64,000 nt of DNA from Cornus controversa (lineage: Eukaryota > Streptophyta > Magnoliopsida > Cornales > Cornaceae), in assembly GCA_026545225.1 (NCBI GenBank), contig CM048849.1, positions 50,022,336 through 50,086,335 on the forward strand. The letters are read 5' to 3'. Position 1 is the stretch's first letter. Every line of letters starts with the position of its first letter. Below, piece by piece: positions 59,021 to 64,000 of this stretch. The notes under the pieces are model-generated. The model was not told the origin of the DNA and did no database searches. It saw only the letters and a list, made by a program, of their open reading frames with translations. A program made the position numbers and the translations under genes.

Positions 59021-60934
59021 TGTTGATATTGTAGTTGATAGCGATGATAATATTATTGTAATTGATGATGATAACAACCTTAATGTGGTTGATGACAATG
59101 ATAATTGTCCTTATATTACATGTCAAAATATTGAGAAGTTTGAGCTAAAAGTTGGAATGTTAGTTTAGTGAAGAAGAAGCATATGATCTATATAATGGTT
59201 ATGACATAAACAAGTGTTTCAGTATTCGAAAGGGTAAATATTGACACCATGAAGGCACATGTGAAGTGCGTCTATATTCATTTTTGTGTTCTTATGAGGG
59301 ATTTAAAGAATAAGTTTCCCCTTTTAAAAAAAAAAAGATTTGAAAATTTGTTGACTAGAACTAGTTACAACGCCCATGTTGTTTTGAGAGAGGAAAATGG
59401 TGTGTGAACAATAATGCAATTTATTGTTGAATATAATCATCCATTTGTAAAGTAAGAGCGAAAGAACTTATTACAGGGAGAAAGATCACTGATACTAGTG
59501 TAGGTGTTATTAATTACATGATTAAAACTGGCATAAAACCAACTAAGGCATACTTGTATTTGTCCAAAGAAGCCGGTGGAGTTAAAAATGTTGGTTTTAC
59601 CAAACGAGATTGCCACAATTTTTTACAATCCCAAAGCCGAATAAGATTGTCACAATTTTTTACAATCCCAAAGATCAAAGGCAATAGAAGCAGGCGATGC
59701 CCAAAGTCTTATCAATTATTTTAAGTGTACGCAAGTTGAAAACCCAATGTTCTTTTACACAATACTTGTGGAGGATCAAAATCGAATGACCAATTTTTTT
59801 TCTGGAGAGATGGTTTATCTAAGTTGGATTACCAATGTTTTGGAGATGTCATATTTGATACCAATTATCCACAAATAAGTAAAACATGATTTGTGTTCTC
59901 TTTAATGGAGTAAACCATCATTGGAATAATGTACTCTTTGTTGTGCATGTTTACTAAATGAGACAATAACTTCTTTTGTTTGAAGCATTTTTTAAGGCAA
60001 CGGGGGAATAAAGTACCCCAAACAATCTTCACTTATCAAGATGCAGTAATGGTAAATATTATAACTAAGGTGCTACTTAACACGCAACATTGCCTATATA
60101 CTTGGCATATATAAAAAATATACAGCTTAAAATATTTTCACTTTCTTTACATATTCGGAATTTAGAGAGAAGTTTACAAAGTTCTTTCATGGTTGTGAAA
60201 TGGAAAAAGAGTTTGAGTCTACATAGTGCCTAGTTTCTAGCCAAGATACATTTTATGTCAATATTATATCAACACAAAGAAGTGAGTACAAAAATATTTT
60301 TTAACAAGTTGCCCGTAAAACCTTGAATCTTGTTGAATTTGTGATGCATTATGAGAAAATTGCAATTGAATGCGTGAAGCTGAAGTGAATAATAAGTTTT
60401 TCATGTGTTAGAGGTAAATCCCACTTACTAATACCTAATAATAACATTTTAGTCAAGTTTATACTTACACCATTTTTAAGATGTTTCAAGAAGAATTATT
60501 GGAAGCGGTAAATGAAAATGTTGTTAATGTTAATTCTAATGTGGTATTTTTCATATATACTTTTAAGAGGCAGGGGTTGTAAGTGGGAGCATTTTGTTTA
60601 GTTTCATTATACTAATCATACTATTCATTGTAGTTATCAAATGTACAAGTCTCTGGGTTAATTGTGCAGTCATAGTTTAAGGGTGTTGAACCTTCATGCC
60701 ATCAAAACAATTCCAAATAAAAAAAAACTGAAGAAATGGACGAGATGTTTGAAAGAAGAGATTACCACCTATAAGTATGGGGAACCATTGCAAAATATTG
60801 TAACATCATCAAAAGCAATACGCTTTAACAAGCTTATGCGTAGAGCTTTTAGTGTTATGAGTTTAAGTGATGAAGATGATGAGACAAGTTTAGTTGTATT
60901 TGCAAATCTAGACTGCATTGAACATAGAGTTTGA
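59021..60934 (+). pseudogene. Decayed FAR1/FHY3-like (FRS, Mutator-transposase-related) sequence
   Basis: Translation in changing frames follows the order of FAR1-related proteins. Near 59164 FSEEEAYDLYNGYDINKCFS and the adjacent IRKG give the start of the FAR1 DNA-binding domain. Then come LCSYEGFKE and NAHVVLREENG...FIVEYNHPF, and near 59735 ENPMFFYTILVEDQNRMTNF. FLRQRGNKVPQTIFTYQDAVM follows near 59990 (family consensus TIFTDQDAAM), next to a decayed TWHI, then a QRSE piece near 60275. The end (60662-60934) has HSLRVLNLHAIKTIP, WTRCLKEEI and FNKLMRRAFSVM. Many stops and frameshifts interrupt it, so it is not functional. FAR1-type proteins derive from MULE transposases; this copy could be a dead FRS gene or a dead transposase. 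Confidence 0.7.
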
Positions 60935-61477
60935 CTGATAAAAGCAAGGAGTGTGAAGGGTAGTTGTGATCTCAATGCAGTTCATGATGATAATGATATA
61001 CCTACCTCAATTGTTGAGGAAATGGTGATGAATCCCCCACAAGTGAGGCCAAAAGGGGTAACATATGGTTGGGTTAATGGTTGTTAGCAGAGAAGCGAAA
61101 GACAACAAAAGGGACAACATCTCAAAGAGTATATGTCTGACATATCTCTATTTCTTCGCAACAAATTTCGAATGCAATGCAACAAACTTCACTTCCATTT
61201 GATCCATCTTTTAATTATAACTCTCGTGATCAAGTGTGTTATAATTTAAATTGTCTTAATGTGTGCGTGTAGTCATATAAATATATTCCTATAACTATTA
61301 TTTATTTATTTGCTCTACAGTGATCTTCTTTGCAGGTTATCAAATATCATATAGTCTCTTTAGCCAACTTTCAACAAATGCAACCCTTTCTTTCAAATTA
61401 GAGTCAAGTAGTACGTAATTTAAATTCTAACTCAAAATTATATCTTTAATTTAAATTTATATTTTTCATGTTTACTT

Positions 61478-61999
61478 TAAGGGTAAAGTGCAAAAAATAC
61501 TCCCGCTATACATAGAATGTGCAAAAAAAACCCCTCGAGTATATACGTGCATATAACTTCCTATAGTTTAGAAATTATGGGCAAATATCCCCTTCAACTA
61601 GATTTCGTTCAAATATGACCGTTGACCGTTGAATCTGACTTAAAAACTTTGACATTACCTTTTTTTAAAGACCATAATGCCCTCTATACAAGTAAGACCC
61701 TGTTTGGCCAACTCATTTTCTCCTCTTTCCTTAACTAATTTCTCTTTCTCTCTCTCTTGATTCTCTCTCTCTCTCTCTCTAAATTCTCTCTCTCATGCAA
61801 CTGGGTTTTTTCAACAAATAAATTGTGTATACATAATATATACAGCTAGATACAAACACACATACAATACATATATATATATAAACATTTTTTTTCCACT
61901 TCACCATTAATTTCCTTTTTCGATTCTATGTATATGTATAAATATATATACCCACAATCGTCAAATTGTACCTTTTATACAAACTGAATTACAGTGGGC

Positions 62000-62030
<31 letters not shown>

Positions 62031-62748
62031 TGTTGTGGGTTTAAAATTTTGGGATACAATTTATATAGGCATTGTGACCTGCTCCTCCCATGTGATCAAA
62101 GGCACAAATAGCCTAACTTATATTCAATGAACTGTGTTGAATGATCATAAGCTGATTAGAAGAGAACCCACACAAACTCACTCTCTCAACATAAGGAAAA
62201 AAAACTCTCTGTGTAGATTCTTGTCGGAAACAATGGCGGTCACCGGCGACAAATCAGGAGAAACCCAAAACACCGACGACATTCATTTTCCAAACAGGTT
62301 CAATTTGTGCCTCAATGCATGATTCAATACCCCAATTAAGTGAATTTGATTTGCTTGGAATGTAGATTCAGCAAACTAAAAGTTATCCCTTTCTCTTAAA
62401 TATAAAACAAAGAGAGTTTTCAGTTTTTGTCAAAGGTCTTCTATGTTTTCTGTCGATCAAGGTCAGGCATTTAGACTCCAAATTTATTCATAGACAATAA
62501 GACAATGACGAAAGGAAATAGATGGTTAACTAATTTGGGTTTGAGATTGAAAGAAAATAGATGGGTTTACTGATTTGGTAGATGGGTTTACTAATTTGGG
62601 TTTGAGATTAAAAGGAAATGGGTAGTGGCCAATGGCCGTTAGGAGTGGTGGTAAAGGTGGTTTATGGTGGTTGTTTGTAGTGGTCTGGTAGGCTATGCAG
62701 TGAATGAGCTAGTATTGTTGATGACTATTAGTAAGACATGTATAGTTA

Positions 62749-62802
<54 letters not shown>

Positions 62803-62990
62803 TACAGAACGCAAGGGGGAGCCTCACTACGTGGTTATAGTCTTTGTCCTTTTTGGACATTTTACATATTTCTTTTTATTTTTTATAATACCATAAGGGT
62901 ATTTTAGTCCTTTTCTAATTCTGGTATCGGTAAATTGTTCTTTTGTCCTTATTTTGAAATTGTGGGGGTGCGTTTTGCACTTTACCCTTA
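61478..62990. mobile_element. TIR element with an apparent captured first exon
   Basis: The ends TAAGGGTAAAGTGCAAAA (61478-61495) and the inverted TTTTGCACTTTACCCTTA (62973-62990) match exactly over 18 bp and weakly beyond. Inside are CT-rich and TA-rich tracts and, at 62233-62297, an ATG followed by AVTGDKSGETQNTDDIHFPN and a GT donor-like site (ACAGGTTCAA), which looks like the first coding exon of an ordinary gene. No downstream exons are evident. This resembles gene-fragment capture by a Pack-type element, but the target duplication was not resolved and the exon source is unknown. Confidence 0.5.
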
Positions 62991-64000
62991 TTTTAATCAT
63001 GTGTATTTGTAGGATCATCTAACAATGTCACATAGTATCAAACTTACCGCCATTTTTCAAATTTTAGTTGGGTATGAAATTTTCAATCTATATATTATAT
63101 TTATAAATAAATTATTGATATTAGATTGTAATTGTTATTCTTTAATTATTAATTTTTTTTAGGATGAAGCAATTAAGGTGATAAAGGAAGCTTGTTAATT
63201 GGCGCTCATTGGTTGCTCGTTAGTGATTTTTGGATATCAGAAAAGACCAATTCTACAAAGTAGTTTCCTCAGTTCATGAAATGAAAATTTGATCTTATCA
63301 TTTTTTTATGTTTTTGATAGAATGTAATTTGGACATTAGTTGGACATTAGAAATTTGTATGGTGATGATGCAAAAATTTCTACATTCCGGTTCGACTCGC
63401 CTTCCTGTAAAACAGAGGAGATGTGATTGCACCAGTCGGGTACACTCCGACAATCAAATTAATGATTGTATAAACAAAAAAAATCATTCTTTATTTAATA
63501 TTGCATACCTTTGGATGTGCCCTAACTCTCTTTTTTATAAGAGAGTGTTTGGTAGTAGCATTCTAGTATAAATTCCATCAGTTACCTTCTCCAATTCAAT
63601 TAGTAGAGATAAGGTATTTATCCTTATCTTGTTGTAACTTAAGTCAACCTTTTGACTCCTTCGCCAATTAGACTTCCTTGCCGACTAAACTATAATAGAA
63701 TTTAAGTTCGATACCACTTTGTCTGTCGATTGGAGTCACCCACTAAAATTGCTCCAACAGTTGCCTTTGATTCCCAAGCATGTATCACACATGCCGAGAA
63801 TCTTAGACTTGTAACACGTTATCTTGCGAACTCAATAAAAATATGCAAGTATTTGAAGTAATCTTCTCATTCACCATGCCTCGTACTGGGCACTCTATTT
63901 AAAAACCAATTTCCTGAGTGGAATCCAACTTGAACGTTTATTCTCGGGATTAAGATATCATGGCCTTTGAAAAGAGCCCCAGGGGTAATGTGGTCTTGCC
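62991..64000. other. Gene-free right end of the window
   Basis: An 87-codon frame at 63308-63571 has no recognisable motif. The last 400 bp is somewhat less AT-rich (ACTCCTTCGCCAATTAGACT..., GCCCCAGGGGTAATGTGG) and may be part of a repeat or a gene continuing outside the window. Nothing was identified. Confidence 0.35.

Noticed and set aside
63308-63571. 87-codon frame near the right end
   Set aside because: No recognisable motif, no supporting splice structure and AT-rich flanks; not enough to call a gene.

Overview
This is nuclear DNA of a flowering plant, most likely a eudicot. The evidence is three intron-rich genes of plant families with GT-AG introns, AT-rich intergenic DNA, long (TA)n, (CT)n and (GC)n tracts, and many plant-type transposable-element relics. 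The species cannot be named from the sequence. Exon coordinates were read by eye from splice sites and reading frame; no homology search was run.

Layout. 1-4200: no gene; a SINE-like insertion, an old inverted-repeat element and a degenerate tandem repeat. 4270-14500 (+): a 14-exon gene for a DUF707 family protein (384 aa, type II membrane protein), with an 89-bp tandem duplication and a hAT-like element in its introns. 14600-18050: no gene, repeat remnants. 18105-24363 (+): a 12-exon SCAMP gene (292 aa, four membrane segments), with an RTE-type LINE tail in intron 1 and a small inverted-LTR element in intron 9.

24530-47960: a nested tandem array. A unit that begins in the SCAMP 3' flank recurs three times (about 24533, 27848 and 34028). 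It carries an intact tRNA-Ala(UGC) in the second copy and a decayed one in the first. Attached to it is a second repeat family carrying a very small gene, present as three intact copies (33634, 41545, 47353; 53, 53 and 54 aa). These share the motif SGRPIPKRGQVK and a hydrophobic C-terminal half. I recognise no named family. The array is further shaped by a 2,724-bp solo LTR with 5-bp target duplications, a 5'-deleted copy of that LTR in the sister unit, and a 1,023-bp long-TIR element with 9-bp target duplications whose empty site is preserved in the sister unit. A decayed LINE ORF1 lies at 43583-45135.

48589-53642 (+): a 6-exon gene for a zinc-independent quinone oxidoreductase of the PIG3/TP53I3 type (325 aa). 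53700-64000: no intact gene; two TIR elements with internal non-TE-looking sequence (57178-58543 and 61478-62990) and between them a decayed FAR1/FHY3-like pseudogene (about 59021-60934).

The three large genes look like unrelated housekeeping neighbours (a DUF707 membrane protein, endomembrane trafficking, NADPH-quinone reduction). The most distinctive part is the amplified microprotein array, whose promoters share TATA boxes and ACGT-core (G-box/ABRE-like) sites that have begun to diverge between copies.
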